64,000 nt of DNA from Caballeronia insecticola (GCF_000402035.1 NC_021289.1:620001-684000); one strand, 5' to 3'; shown: positions 42,834-51,735, numbered from the stretch's first letter. Made by a program: numbers and translations. The notes: generated by a model from the sequence alone, not told the origin.

Positions 42834-43605
42834 AGTCGATCAGATGCTGGGTAATGTGGGCTTCGATCGCGCTCGTCACGGCTCGCGCGGCAAGCGCGGG
42901 CGGTTCGTCGCGCGCGGCGAGTTCAACGGCGCTTAAAGGATCGAGGACGTTCACTTGCATATGGAATGCGCGCTCGGGCACGTCGTGCCAGCGCATGTCC
43001 TTGGTGAACGCGGGCGGATCGCAGTCCATCAGCACGGGCAAAATCGGTGCGCCGGACTGCAAGGCCATATGGGCGAATCCGCGCGAGAACGCATGCATCC
43101 GGTTGCGCGTCGGACTGCGTGTGCCCTCGGGGAAAATGATCATCGTGTAGCCGCGCGCGAGTTGCCGTGCGCCCGCTTCGACGAGCTTGACCGGGTCGGC
43201 GTTGCTCACGTATTCGGCGGCGCGCATCACGCCCCAGAAGAACGGGTTGCTCCAGTGCGCGTTCTTCACGACACAACATGCGCGCGGCGTGAGCGACAGC
43301 AGCACCATCACATCGAGCCAGGTCGGATGATTGGCGACGATGATCGCCGCGCGCTGCGAGTTGCGCGTGAGCGCGCGAGCACCGTGGACGTCGAGCGTCA
43401 TCACGCCGACGCGCACCAGCACAGCGACGAGCGCCCGAAAAAACGCATGAATGATGGCGACGATGATGCACTGCTTCGAGTCGCGATGCGGCCAGATCGC
43501 GGCGAGCGGGAACACGATCAGCGAGAAGCCGAGCCCGCAGATGCCGAACGCTGCAAACGCGAGGGCCGTCGCGACGAGGCGCCAGTGATAATCAAGCGCC
43601 TTCAT
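42814..43605 (-). CDS. 1-acyl-glycerol-3-phosphate-type acyltransferase
   Basis: 263 aa from the ATG at 43605; the frame upstream lies within the chain-length factor gene and is not used. An N-terminal hydrophobic segment is followed by NHPTWLD (His93, Asp98; the NHx4D motif) and FPEGTRSPT. PlsC-like enzymes transfer an acyl chain to a lipid acceptor at the inner membrane. In this cluster it likely builds the lipid anchor with the GT2-acyltransferase. Overlaps both neighbours. Confidence 0.87.
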   Translation of the reverse strand: MKALDYHWRLVATALAFAAFGICGLGFSLIVFPLAAIWPHRDSKQCIIVAIIHAFFRALVAVLVRVGVMTLDVHGARALTRNSQRAAIIVANHPTWLDVMVLLSLTPRACCVVKNAHWSNPFFWGVMRAAEYVSNADPVKLVEAGARQLARGYTMIIFPEGTRSPTRNRMHAFSRGFAHMALQSGAPILPVLMDCDPPAFTKDMRWHDVPERAFHMQVNVLDPLSAVELAARDEPPALAARAVTSAIEAHITQHLIDYGFFKA

Positions 43606-44365
43606 GCCACGACCATTGCCACAGGGCCTGTTTGCCGCGCCATGCGCTCGCCGCGCGCGTGTCGAGACAGTGCTGCACGGCGCTGCTTTGCGATGTGAAC
43701 GATACGTGCGCGGAATCGGAGCCGCCGACGCATGCGCATTCGAGCCGCCCGGTTTGCGCGGAGCTATCGAGCAAAATCGCGAGCGCACCGCCTTCCACGT
43801 CCTCGTCGACCGGACCGTAGGCGGGATCGGCGGGTTCGTCGGCGTAGACAAGCAGTACGGGACTCGATGCGTCCGTCGCGTATTGCGCGTGCGCTTCGAG
43901 CAGCGCGTAGCCGAGCGTTTCGTTGCCCGCCGAGAGCGCGCTAGCGGCGGCGCGGTCGCCGCGCACGATGCCGAGCACGCCGGTCATCGTGTTGAGGACA
44001 GAGAGACTGAAGGACGTCGGCGATACGGTCTTGCCAGCGTCGATGGTATGGAGGATGTCGGTCGTGCGCCGCAGTTCGCCGTGACGCGATGCGAATATCG
44101 TACGCACGGTGGGCACATCGGCGGCGCAGTCGTGCGCGACCTTCAGCGCTGCACGCGACAACGTACTGAGCCGGCGCCGCGTCATCGGCTCGATGAAGCC
44201 GAGGTCGGGAGCAGCGGATGCAGCGGCAGGCCAGAATGACCAGCGAGCAACCGGAATGGTCCAGTGCAGATCGGGCATGTCGGTTTTCGCGTGGAGTTCT
44301 TGTAACCAGGCGGGAACGGCCTGCGATTGCACGCCGAGACGCGCATCGTCAGGCGGCCGAGCCAC
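43592..44365 (-). CDS. Beta-ketoacyl synthase chain-length-factor-like protein
   Basis: 257 aa with a GTG start at 44365 (a later GTG within the first 15 codons is possible). It corresponds to the N-terminal half of a ketosynthase fold and has no Cys nucleophile or catalytic His: it matches the short chain-length factor family found in aryl-polyene clusters (FIEPMTRRRLSTLSRAALKV, LNTMTGVLGIVRGDRAA). First gene of the operon, so the promoter must lie in 44366-44655. The function is assumed structural, pairing with a full ketosynthase. Confidence 0.8.
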   Translation of the reverse strand: MARPPDDARLGVQSQAVPAWLQELHAKTDMPDLHWTIPVARWSFWPAAASAAPDLGFIEPMTRRRLSTLSRAALKVAHDCAADVPTVRTIFASRHGELRRTTDILHTIDAGKTVSPTSFSLSVLNTMTGVLGIVRGDRAAASALSAGNETLGYALLEAHAQYATDASSPVLLVYADEPADPAYGPVDEDVEGGALAILLDSSAQTGRLECACVGGSDSAHVSFTSQSSAVQHCLDTRAASAWRGKQALWQWSWHEGA

Positions 44366-44655
44366 CCGTTATTTTTCTGAATGTATTGACGACGAGCAGG
44401 TTAACGGCACGACGCCGGGTTTATTTAGCGTTGTCACGCGTGAATGCGTGTCGTTCGCCAGCGTCCCAAGGCTTTTTGCAGCGGTGAGATTCTACAGTTT
44501 GATTACGATCGAAATCTTCCTGTGTCGCTTCGACGCAAGACATTCGTTTTATTTATCAAAAAATGACATCTCGCCGACGCTCTGATGATGCGACCGGCAT
44601 TGAGATGTGCCGATCGCGGGATGCGCAAAAAGATGAGCAACTGAGCGGATGTTCC
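44366..44655. other. Intergenic region upstream of aryl-polyene operon
   Basis: 290 bp, AT-rich in the half near 44500-44575. It must hold the operon promoter on the minus strand; no -35/-10 pair stands out. It also holds the hairpin at 44590-44617 following the lipoprotein gene. Confidence 0.5.
44590..44617 (-). terminator. Hairpin after the lipoprotein gene
   Basis: On the minus strand GCGATCGGCA / TGCCGGTCGC form a 10-pair stem with one U-G pair and an 8-nt loop, 39 nt past the stop codon. A T6 run follows ~20 nt further. Probable transcription barrier protecting the aryl-polyene promoter. Confidence 0.45.
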
Positions 44656-45300
44656 TTATTGTCCGCCGACCAGTTCCTTGGTCTGCAGCGAAATCGCCGA
44701 AAGGCCCTCTTCAACGATCTGCTGCCAGTCGCTGGACGTCACGACCTGCTTGGATTCGCTGACGCGTGTCTTGACGGTCTGAGTGCCGTGGAGCGCGCCC
44801 ACATCGCCGGATAAGCGCAGCTCCGACTTATGGTTGGTCGTAACGGACCAGAAGCCAGGCTGGAACCACGCCCAGAAATCGATAATCTGCGCGGTCACCG
44901 GAGTGGCGTCGGCAAATTTCGGATCGCCCGGCTTCACGACGATGTAACCGGCCTGCTGAAAGCCGGAGGTCACCGCGCCTTCGACGAGTCCGGAAACCGT
45001 CTTGCCTTCGGGAAGCACGACATCGCCGAGTGCCTTGCCGAAACCGCCTCTCTTGCGGCCGATAGCGCGCGCCTTTGACGCGTCGCTCGAATCCTGGCCT
45101 GGGTCCAGGGACGCAATGTCGGCGCTGGGAGGCGCGACGGCAAAGGTGCGTTTGTCCAGTGCAGGCGCGATGCGCACATACTTTCCGGTGGCGGGGTTCG
45201 TCTCCTGCGGCGCGGAGACATCGACGGTTGTCCGGCCGACTGCGCATCCGGCGAGGATGGATACGACGAGCCCATAAGCAGCGATTCGACTCAACAGCAT
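44656..45300 (-). CDS. Secreted lipoprotein of unknown function
   Basis: 214 aa. Lipobox LAGC (SILAGCAVGRTT, Cys19). The mature part has alternating strands and a segment RKRGGFGKALGDVVLPEGKT followed by LVEGAVTSGFQQAGYIVVKP, recalling YajG/FlgT-like or LPS-assembly lipoproteins, but I do not recognise a specific family. Upstream of and on the same strand as the aryl-polyene operon but separated by ~290 bp and a hairpin, so probably a separate unit. Confidence 0.7.
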   Translation of the reverse strand: MLLSRIAAYGLVVSILAGCAVGRTTVDVSAPQETNPATGKYVRIAPALDKRTFAVAPPSADIASLDPGQDSSDASKARAIGRKRGGFGKALGDVVLPEGKTVSGLVEGAVTSGFQQAGYIVVKPGDPKFADATPVTAQIIDFWAWFQPGFWSVTTNHKSELRLSGDVGALHGTQTVKTRVSESKQVVTSSDWQQIVEEGLSAISLQTKELVGGQ

Positions 45301-45962
45301 GATTTCTTGTCCCGATTGATTTATTTTGTTATCTGCGATTACGACTTTTAGTCGTGAATTTCTTTCTAGAGATCGTTGTGGTCTTGGATGCGGTCGAGCT
45401 TGGGCTCTTAGGTCAACGCGGGATCCTTTTACGTTTCACCTGCCGTGTAGAAGGATGTGCGCGCAACAGCCAAACAAACCGTGTCCTGCTTTCCCCTCTT
45501 GTTCGTCTCAATGGTCTCTAAACGCGTTATTGCTCGTTTGACGCATGGTCGAGGGAATCGCTCTCATTGCTTACAGGCTCGGTCATGCGCGCGCTTTCTG
45601 GCGCCCTTTTTTGCTAACGACGCGCGAAAGGAAAACTTTAGTGTTTGCTTAATAATTTCCGGAAACCATTGACAAATGGCGCTTTCGCGAACGGGCTCAT
45701 CGTGACGTATCGACATACGGGAGTGACCGGATACACGCATCACCGCCCGGCCCCACCGCTCTAAAGCACAAACAACGAAACAAAATCGCCGATGATTTCC
45801 GCTTCATCAACGAATTGAAAAAATTGGTTTATTGCGTTTCCTCAACCAAGAATTTGGTCGAAGCTGCGCCAACGAGCGCGACGTTTGGCTCCATCCGCGC
45901 AGACGACGCAAGGCGGCGCCGATTCAGCCTTCATCATCATCGATCACTGCAGCAACCAGAAT
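45301..45962. other. Long intergenic region without recognisable gene
   Basis: 662 bp, distinctly AT-rich in 45650-45860. Short frames (for example 45326-45541 and 45815-46006) show no ribosome sites or family signature. Small dyads: CCATT/AATGG around 45666-45679 and ACCAA/TTGGT near 45849-45862. Promoters for the divergent lipoprotein and TPR-glycosyltransferase genes are expected here. Confidence 0.55.
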
Positions 45963-47576
45963 ATGAACACTTCCCAGCAGGACGGATTGCCCGGTCTCAT
46001 GGCTGAAGAGACACGCTTGCGTCAGGAGCTCGCGCAGAATCCACAGTCGCCCTATGCACAAAACAACCTGGCGCTCGTGCTGCGGAAACTCGGCCGCGCG
46101 GCGGAGTCGGAAGCGTTGCTTCAGAAGGCCGCGTCGGCCCTGCCCGATTCCGCCGATGTCGCGTACAACTGGGGAGTCGCGTTGCTGGACCTGCGACGCT
46201 ATCCCGAAGGGGAAGCGGCGCTGCGCCGCGCGCTCGCGCTTCGCCCGGACTTTCCACAGGCGGCTTACCTGATCGGTGCGCTGGTTGCGTCCCGTGGACG
46301 TCTTGCCGAGGCCGAAGCGCTTTTGCGCGCGGCTATCGGTGGCGTGACGCATCGCGCCGCCGCGCACACCTTGCTCGGCGAGGTGTTGCGTCAATCGGGC
46401 CGGCTTGAAGAAGCCGAAATCGAGTTGCGCCGGGCACTGTCGCTGGACCCGAACTTGTTCGACGCACACAAGTCACTCGGACTGGTATTGCATTCACTGC
46501 ATCGCTTGCCCGAGGCGGAGTCGGCTACGCGTCAGGCGCTCGTGCTGCGTCCGGCAAGCGTGCTTGCAGCCGGATCGCTCGGGATGACGCTGCTGAAGAT
46601 GGGCCGGTATGCGGAGGGCTTCGAGTGGATGGAGTCGAGGTATGTCGAATCCCCCGAATGGACGCAATCCGGCACCGCTTTCCCCTATACGCCGGCAGCG
46701 GAGATAGGCATTCCCATCTGGCGCGGCGAGCCGCTCGCAGGCAAATCCCTGCTCGTCCTGTGCGAGCAGGGGCTGGGCGACATGATCCAGTGGGTCAGGT
46801 TCGTACCGGCGCTCCGGGCGCTCGGCGTCGCGAAGCTCACCGTGATGTGCCCGATGCCGCTCGCGCGCCTGTTCAGTCACGTCGAAGGAATCGATGCAGT
46901 AATCGAAGGCGATCGGCCGGTGTCGTTCGCGCAGTTCGATGTTTTTTGCTACATGATGAGTCTCCTGCACAGACTCGGCGTCACGCTCGACACGCTGCGT
47001 CCGGCTGGAGCCTACTTCCGGTTGCCCGCCAAGAGCGTTCGCTCGTGGCAAGCGCGCCTGCAGGCGTTTCCGCTCGTCGGCAGGCGCAAGATCGGTCTGG
47101 TATGGAGCGGCGGCGGAAAGCTTGGGAATCCCGCATCGGAACTACCTTCCGAGTTACACGACAACGCGCAACGCTCGATTCCGCTCGAACGCCTGCGCCC
47201 GCTCCTGCACATCCCGAACTGTGCGTTCTTCAGTCTGCAAAAAGTTGACGAAGCGGGACAGCTCGCCCGCATTCCCGAGGCCATCCGGCCAGTCGATCTG
47301 ATGTCCGGCGTCGCTGACTTTTACGATACCGCGGCCTTCATCAGCAATCTGGATCTTGTCATCAGCGTGGATACGGCGGTCGCTCATCTGGCCGGCGCGC
47401 TCGACAAACCGGTGTGGATACTTTCGCGTTTCGATGGCGACTGGCGCTGGCATCACGGCCGCGAAGATTCGCCGTGGTATGCATCGGCACGCGTTTTCAC
47501 GCAGGCAAAGCGCGGCAACTGGGACGATGTCATTGCGCGCATCGAAAGCGCGCTGAAGGCGTTTGCCGCGTCGTAA
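45963..47576 (+). CDS. TPR protein with glycosyltransferase-9-like C-terminal domain
   Basis: 537 aa from the ATG at 45963; a TTG at 45885 in frame is less likely. Residues ~20-220 are about six tetratricopeptide repeats (e.g. NNLALVLRKLGRAAESEALL, RAALALRP-type units). The C-terminal part carries GT-B motifs of ADP-heptose-type transferases: LLVLCEQGLGDMIQWVRFVP and VISVDTAVAHLAGALDKPVW (nucleotide-binding block). TPR-linked GTs of this kind modify proteins or glycans in the cytoplasm. Alone, with no adjacent target; function not assigned. Confidence 0.8.
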   Translation: MNTSQQDGLPGLMAEETRLRQELAQNPQSPYAQNNLALVLRKLGRAAESEALLQKAASALPDSADVAYNWGVALLDLRRYPEGEAALRRALALRPDFPQAAYLIGALVASRGRLAEAEALLRAAIGGVTHRAAAHTLLGEVLRQSGRLEEAEIELRRALSLDPNLFDAHKSLGLVLHSLHRLPEAESATRQALVLRPASVLAAGSLGMTLLKMGRYAEGFEWMESRYVESPEWTQSGTAFPYTPAAEIGIPIWRGEPLAGKSLLVLCEQGLGDMIQWVRFVPALRALGVAKLTVMCPMPLARLFSHVEGIDAVIEGDRPVSFAQFDVFCYMMSLLHRLGVTLDTLRPAGAYFRLPAKSVRSWQARLQAFPLVGRRKIGLVWSGGGKLGNPASELPSELHDNAQRSIPLERLRPLLHIPNCAFFSLQKVDEAGQLARIPEAIRPVDLMSGVADFYDTAAFISNLDLVISVDTAVAHLAGALDKPVWILSRFDGDWRWHHGREDSPWYASARVFTQAKRGNWDDVIARIESALKAFAAS

Positions 47577-47660
47577 CCGACGCATCGAAGCACGCTGCGG
47601 CAGACGCGCTTATCCGCTCTGCCGATACCATTACACCGATGACTCACGAGCTTTCCAATA

Positions 47661-47675
47661 GCGATGTGTCATCGC
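47661..47675 (+). terminator. Small hairpin after the TPR-glycosyltransferase gene
   Basis: GCGATG-TGT-CATCGC, a perfect 6-bp stem with a 3-nt loop, 84 bp after the stop codon and followed by GTTTCGGTGTTT. Weak terminator candidate. Confidence 0.3.
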
Positions 47676-47775
47676 GTTTCGGTGTTTGCGCAACTCATGT
47701 TCTAGCCGCCGCGAGTTAACAACGTCGCGTTGCGCGGGTCTTCGTCTCCGTCGTTTCCCCTTGCCTGCCGTCGAC

Positions 47776-48165
47776 ATGCATGCAATACTGAACCAAATGG
47801 CTCAGTATTCTCAAACCGCTCAGTTCGATGTTTCGTTCGCCGCGCTGTCGGATCCTGTCCGGCGTGGCGTGCTGGAACAGTTGATGCGCGCCGACGCATC
47901 CGTCACCGATCTTGCCGAGCGTTTCCACATGACCCTGACCGGCATGAGTAAGCACATCGGCGTATTAGAGCGGGCGGAGCTTGTCACCACGGAGAAGGTC
48001 GGACGCGTGCGCACCTGCAAGCTCGGCTCGCGCCGTCTCGAAGAAGAGTCGGCCTGGATCGAAAACTATCGCCAGATGTGGGCCGCGCGGTTCGACGCAC
48101 TGGATTCGGTCATCGAGGAACTCAAACGCAAGGAGAAACGTGATGGTCGCAAGAAACGAGAATGA
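47776..48165 (+). CDS. ArsR-family regulator
   Basis: 129 aa from the ATG at 47776; an ATG at 47797 (MAQYSQ) is the alternative and neither has a strong ribosome site. Winged-helix motif: FAALSDPVRRGVLEQLMRAD, then VTDLAERFHMTLTGMSKHI and LVTTEKVGRVRTCKLG. No metal-binding Cys pair (the CxC of ArsR/SmtB metal sensors is missing), so it is of the metal-independent type that is usually paired with an SRPBCC protein. Overlaps the next gene by 23 bp. A dyad sits on its start region. Confidence 0.85.
   Translation: MHAILNQMAQYSQTAQFDVSFAALSDPVRRGVLEQLMRADASVTDLAERFHMTLTGMSKHIGVLERAELVTTEKVGRVRTCKLGSRRLEEESAWIENYRQMWAARFDALDSVIEELKRKEKRDGRKKRE
47784..47809. promoter_or_regulatory. Dyad over the ArsR start region
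   Basis: AATACTGA (47784-47791) and TCAGTATT (47802-47809), perfect 8-bp arms with a 10-bp centre. It overlaps the alternative start codon at 47797, a position suited to autoregulation. Binding is inferred. Confidence 0.45.
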
Positions 48166-48664
48166 GCCTGCCTCCGCGAGCAACAGAACGACGTCGGAGC
48201 GCACGTCCGATCGCGAAATGGTCGTCACGCGAACCTTCGACGCCCCCGCCCGGCTCGTGTTCGAGGCATGGACCACGCCTGAATTGTTCAAGCAATGGTG
48301 GGTACCCAAGTCGAGCGGTGCGACCCTGCTGTCCTGCGAACAGGATGTCCGTGTCGGCGGCGGCTATCGCCTGGAGTTTTCTCACCCTAAAGCCCCTGCG
48401 CCCATGGCGTTCTTCGGCAAGTATCTCGAAGTGGTGCCGAATGCCCGCATCGTCTGGACCAACGAAGAAAGCGACAACGGTGCCGTCACGACGGTGACCT
48501 TCGAGGAGAAAGATGGCAAGACGCTGCTGGTGATGCGCGAACGCTATCCGACGAAGGAAGCACTTGACATCGCCATCGAAGGCATGGACGAAGCAATGCC
48601 CGAAGTCTTCGAGCAACTGGACGCGTTCCTCATTGCGCGCGGCGCGAGCGCGGGACGGCCCTGA
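48143..48664 (+). CDS. SRPBCC (AHSA1-like) domain protein
   Basis: 173 aa from the ATG at 48143, with AAGGAGA seven bases upstream. Family pattern: VTRTFDAPARLVFEAWTTPE near the start, LFKQWWVPK, GGGYRLEF and a C-terminal helix. START-fold proteins of this type bind hydrophobic ligands; in ArsR-SRPBCC pairs the target is usually unknown. Co-transcribed with the ArsR gene. Confidence 0.87.
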   Translation: MVARNENEPASASNRTTSERTSDREMVVTRTFDAPARLVFEAWTTPELFKQWWVPKSSGATLLSCEQDVRVGGGYRLEFSHPKAPAPMAFFGKYLEVVPNARIVWTNEESDNGAVTTVTFEEKDGKTLLVMRERYPTKEALDIAIEGMDEAMPEVFEQLDAFLIARGASAGRP

Positions 48665-48768
48665 ACCTGCAAGTACGCGCCGCTTCTCTTCCAGAGGCGG
48701 CTGCTTTTGATTTTGTTTGCTGACGGCGCGATCGGCAGTTGATCGGGATCGCTCAGGAGAGAATCGAC

Positions 48769-49239
48769 ATGAATGAACTCTATCGCAGCAAAGGCTTGTC
48801 GAGCGCGCTTTCGTATCGGGATCCGAAGGCCGCGTTTCGCTTTCTCGAAGCCGCGTTCGGTTTCAAACCGCTCTTCGTGATCCTCGATGCTAATGACGAG
48901 CTCGTCCACGGCGAGATGACCTTCGGCGATTCCGTCGTGATGATCGGCTGTGAATGGACCGACGATCATCGCAGTCCGAGTTCGATCGACGGCAAGAACA
49001 CGCAATCGGTGCATGTGCAGCTTGCGGAAGGCGAAGACATCGACGCGCATTGCGCGCACGCGCGTGCGGCGGGTGCGTCGATTTTGATGGAGCCGGCCAC
49101 GCAGTTCTATGGCGAGCGGACCTATCGGGCGAAAGATCCGGAAGGACATTTCTGGACGATCGGCGTCATCCTGCAAAGAATGACGCCCGAACAATGGGAC
49201 GCCGTGAGCGGTCTTACCACGCGCGAACGGCTCGACTAG
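48769..49239 (+). CDS. VOC-superfamily (glyoxalase/bleomycin-resistance-like) protein
   Basis: 156 aa from the ATG at 48769, preceded by AGGAGAG. Two half-domains of the vicinal-oxygen-chelate fold: SSALSYRDPKAAFRFLEAAF, and QLAEGEDIDAHCAHARAAGA with FYGERTYRAKDPEGHFWTIG at the metal end. Substrate unknown. It follows the SRPBCC gene by ~100 bp on the same strand and may belong to the same unit. Confidence 0.83.
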   Translation: MNELYRSKGLSSALSYRDPKAAFRFLEAAFGFKPLFVILDANDELVHGEMTFGDSVVMIGCEWTDDHRSPSSIDGKNTQSVHVQLAEGEDIDAHCAHARAAGASILMEPATQFYGERTYRAKDPEGHFWTIGVILQRMTPEQWDAVSGLTTRERLD

Positions 49240-49343
49240 CGCATTCGGCCGCTTTGCGCCGACGGCACGCTGAGCCAACTCTCGCAAAAACACTTCAAAC
49301 GCGACATCATTGCGACATAAGCACTTCATCAAGGCATTGGAAT

Positions 49344-50585
49344 ATGGCTCAGGACGCAATCGTGCTCGGCGCGGGAATCGTGGGGGTCAGTGTCGCGCTT
49401 CATCTCCAGCAGCGCGGATGGCAGGTGACGCTAATCGACCGTCAGGGGCCCGGAGAGGCAACGAGCTTCGGTAACGCGGGGTTGATCGAGGCGTCGTCGG
49501 TTGTGCCTTATGCGTTTCCGCGCAACCTGGGCACGCTGCTTAACTTCGCGATGAACCGTTCGACCGCGCTGCGCTACGACCTGCGCTCGCTGCCTGCGTA
49601 TGCGCCGTGGCTCGCGCGCTTCTGGTATGAGTCGGCGCCCCGACGTCTCGCCGCGGCCGCGCGCGACATGCTGCCGCTCATCCAACGAAGCGTGGCCGAA
49701 CACGAGGCGCTCACTCTACGTGCAGGTCACGATGATCTCGTGCGGCCCACGGGCTGGCTCGAAGCCTATCGTTCGCGCAAGCATTTCGAGCGAGAGGCAA
49801 ACGCCGCGCGACGGATTTCAAGCGAGTATCAGCTCGGCATGAACGTGCTCGAAGGAAGCGCGCTGCATGGGCTGGAGGCATCGATCGATGGCGCGTACGC
49901 CGGGGCGATCCACTGGACGGACCCGCGCAGCGTGATCGATCCCGGCGCTCTGACGAAAGGTTATGCGGCGCTATTCGAACGCGAAGGCGGACGCCTCCTG
50001 ATCGGCGATGCCGCGACGCTCGAACAGTCGGGCAGCGGATGGCGCGTGACGACAGCGAGCGGACCGGTCGACGCGCAGGCGGCGGTGGTCGCGCTCGGCA
50101 TCTGGTCCGTCGATGTGGCGCGCAAGTTCGGATACCGCATCCCGCTCATGGCCAAGCGCGGGTATCACATGCATTACGAGCGCGATGGACGTGCGGTGCT
50201 CTCGCGGCCGGTCGTCGACATCGAGAACGGCTATGTGGTCGCGCCTATGCGGCGTGGCCTGCGTCTGACTACCGGCGTCGAGCTTGCCAGCCGCAACAGG
50301 CCGCCGAGCCCGGTGCAACTGGAGCGCGCCGAGCGGATCGCGCGGCCGGCATTCGGCCTCGGCGCGCGGATCGATGCGTCGCCGTGGCTCGGGCTGCGGC
50401 CCTGCACGCCGGACATGCGCCCGGTGATCGGCGCAGCGGAGCGCCATGCCGGGCTTTGGTTCGCGTTCGGGCACGCGCATCATGGACTGACGCTGGGTCC
50501 GGTGACGGGAAGACTCATCGCCGAGTTGATGAACGGGGAAGCGGGCTTCACCGATCCGAATCCTTATCGGCCGGGACGGTTCTAG
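49344..50585 (+). CDS. FAD-dependent amino-acid oxidoreductase (DadA-like)
   Basis: 413 aa from the ATG at 49344. N-terminal FAD motif AIVLGAGIVGVSVALHLQQR (GxGxxG), and the C-terminal GLRPCTPDMRPVIGAAERHA and FAFGHAHHGLTLGP blocks of the DAO family. D-amino-acid dehydrogenases of the DadA type, or hydroxyproline/glycine oxidases, are the nearest match; the substrate cannot be fixed. It lies 104 bp after the VOC gene. Confidence 0.85.
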   Translation: MAQDAIVLGAGIVGVSVALHLQQRGWQVTLIDRQGPGEATSFGNAGLIEASSVVPYAFPRNLGTLLNFAMNRSTALRYDLRSLPAYAPWLARFWYESAPRRLAAAARDMLPLIQRSVAEHEALTLRAGHDDLVRPTGWLEAYRSRKHFEREANAARRISSEYQLGMNVLEGSALHGLEASIDGAYAGAIHWTDPRSVIDPGALTKGYAALFEREGGRLLIGDAATLEQSGSGWRVTTASGPVDAQAAVVALGIWSVDVARKFGYRIPLMAKRGYHMHYERDGRAVLSRPVVDIENGYVVAPMRRGLRLTTGVELASRNRPPSPVQLERAERIARPAFGLGARIDASPWLGLRPCTPDMRPVIGAAERHAGLWFAFGHAHHGLTLGPVTGRLIAELMNGEAGFTDPNPYRPGRF

Positions 50586-50630
50586 GCAGACTTTCATCTG
50601 GCGCGGCACCGGCTCACTACGCCAAGCGTT

Positions 50631-51251
50631 TCAAGCTCGCGCCTTACCGCTGCGAACACAATACAGCCCGAACCGCGCGACGATCGAGAGCATCGCAAGA
50701 CCGATCGTGACGACGAGCATCGCGTGCTCGGTTCGTGTCGCGCGATCGGTGCGCTCGATCAGCAGTTCGGTTTCCGACTGACGCATCCGCGCAATCAGCG
50801 TGCGAATCCGGTCCATGCGTTCGAGGCCGACATCGCTCAGTATCATTGCGCGCGCCTGCGCTGGCCCTTGCTCCTTCAGCACGCTCAGCGTCCGTGCGAG
50901 TTCGGCAAGCTTGTCTCGCAACGCAAGCTCGAGAGCATCGGCGCGGGCAAGCTGCGCCGGGCTGTCGCGGACCAGCGTTTTCAGCTTCGCCGGCTGTGCG
51001 TGCAACGCGTCGATCGCCTTCAGGTAAGGCTTGAGATAGGCCTCGTTGATCGTGAGAATGTAGCCGCGCTGGCCGGTCTCGGCATCGGTTATCGACTGAA
51101 GCGTCGTCTCCAATGCCGACATCACCTGATACGTGTGCTCGATCCAGTCGCGTTGCGCAAGCAAGATGCGGTGATAGCCGTACGACGTTGCCGCCGCGAC
51201 GATCACGAGCGCCGTGAGCGGCACGACCCGCCAGTCGAATGACGCACGCAT
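50631..51251 (-). CDS. CHASE3-domain membrane protein without an output domain
   Basis: 206 aa. N-terminal helix (VPLTALVIVAAATSYGY), a helical periplasmic segment with the CHASE3-type pattern ITDAETGQRGYILTINEAYL, and a C-terminal helix (AMLVVTIGLAMLSIVARFGL) with a short tail. CHASE3 normally precedes kinase or cyclase domains, which are absent here. It is the last gene of a string that starts at the lipoprotein at 55641, 13 bp after the DMT gene. Possibly a sensory partner for another protein. Confidence 0.75.
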   Translation of the reverse strand: MRASFDWRVVPLTALVIVAAATSYGYHRILLAQRDWIEHTYQVMSALETTLQSITDAETGQRGYILTINEAYLKPYLKAIDALHAQPAKLKTLVRDSPAQLARADALELALRDKLAELARTLSVLKEQGPAQARAMILSDVGLERMDRIRTLIARMRQSETELLIERTDRATRTEHAMLVVTIGLAMLSIVARFGLYCVRSGKARA

Positions 51252-51264
51252 GTGCCGAGGCCGC

Positions 51265-51711
51265 TCAGAAACGCATGACGAGCGCGACGCCGGCCATCAT
51301 CAACACGGTGCCGATCAAGCGCAGCACGCTGATGGGATGCTCGGCCACGCCAATCAAACCAAAGTGATCGATCGCGACCGACGCCACGAGATTCGCGCAA
51401 ATGGTCAGGCCGTTGAGCGTACCCACGCCGACTTTCTGCACCAGCGTCAGACCGGCAAACACGGCCACGGCCCCGACGATGCCTCCGAGCGGCGCCCACC
51501 ATTTCATGCTGCGCAGATCGTCGAGCGTCGGCAGCGGGGTCGGCTGCATGAAGAACAATGCGATGGCAAGAAACGTCACCAGCAGAAACGAGACGCCCGA
51601 CGCGAGCCACGGATTGACCAGCGACGCTTTCAGCGCGCCGTTGATAGGCGCACCCGCGGCCTGAAGAATGCCGCCCGCAATGATGAACGGAAAAATCCAC
51701 ACCTGGCTCAT
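51265..51711 (-). CDS. DMT-family transporter (YdcZ/DUF606-type)
   Basis: 148 aa with five helices, the short form of drug/metabolite transporter: FPFIIAGGILQAAGAPINGA and LGGIVGAVAVFAGLTLVQKV. Such small proteins may work as dimers. Substrate unknown. It follows the ArsB-like gene by 24 bp. Confidence 0.82.
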   Translation of the reverse strand: MSQVWIFPFIIAGGILQAAGAPINGALKASLVNPWLASGVSFLLVTFLAIALFFMQPTPLPTLDDLRSMKWWAPLGGIVGAVAVFAGLTLVQKVGVGTLNGLTICANLVASVAIDHFGLIGVAEHPISVLRLIGTVLMMAGVALVMRF

Positions 51712-51735
51712 CGTTCTCCTCCGCTTTCGTTGCGT

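Noticed and set aside
45815..46006. Short frame starting with TTG before the TPR-glycosyltransferase gene
   Set aside because: No ribosome site; its tail overlaps the real start of the TPR gene in another frame and has low coding character.
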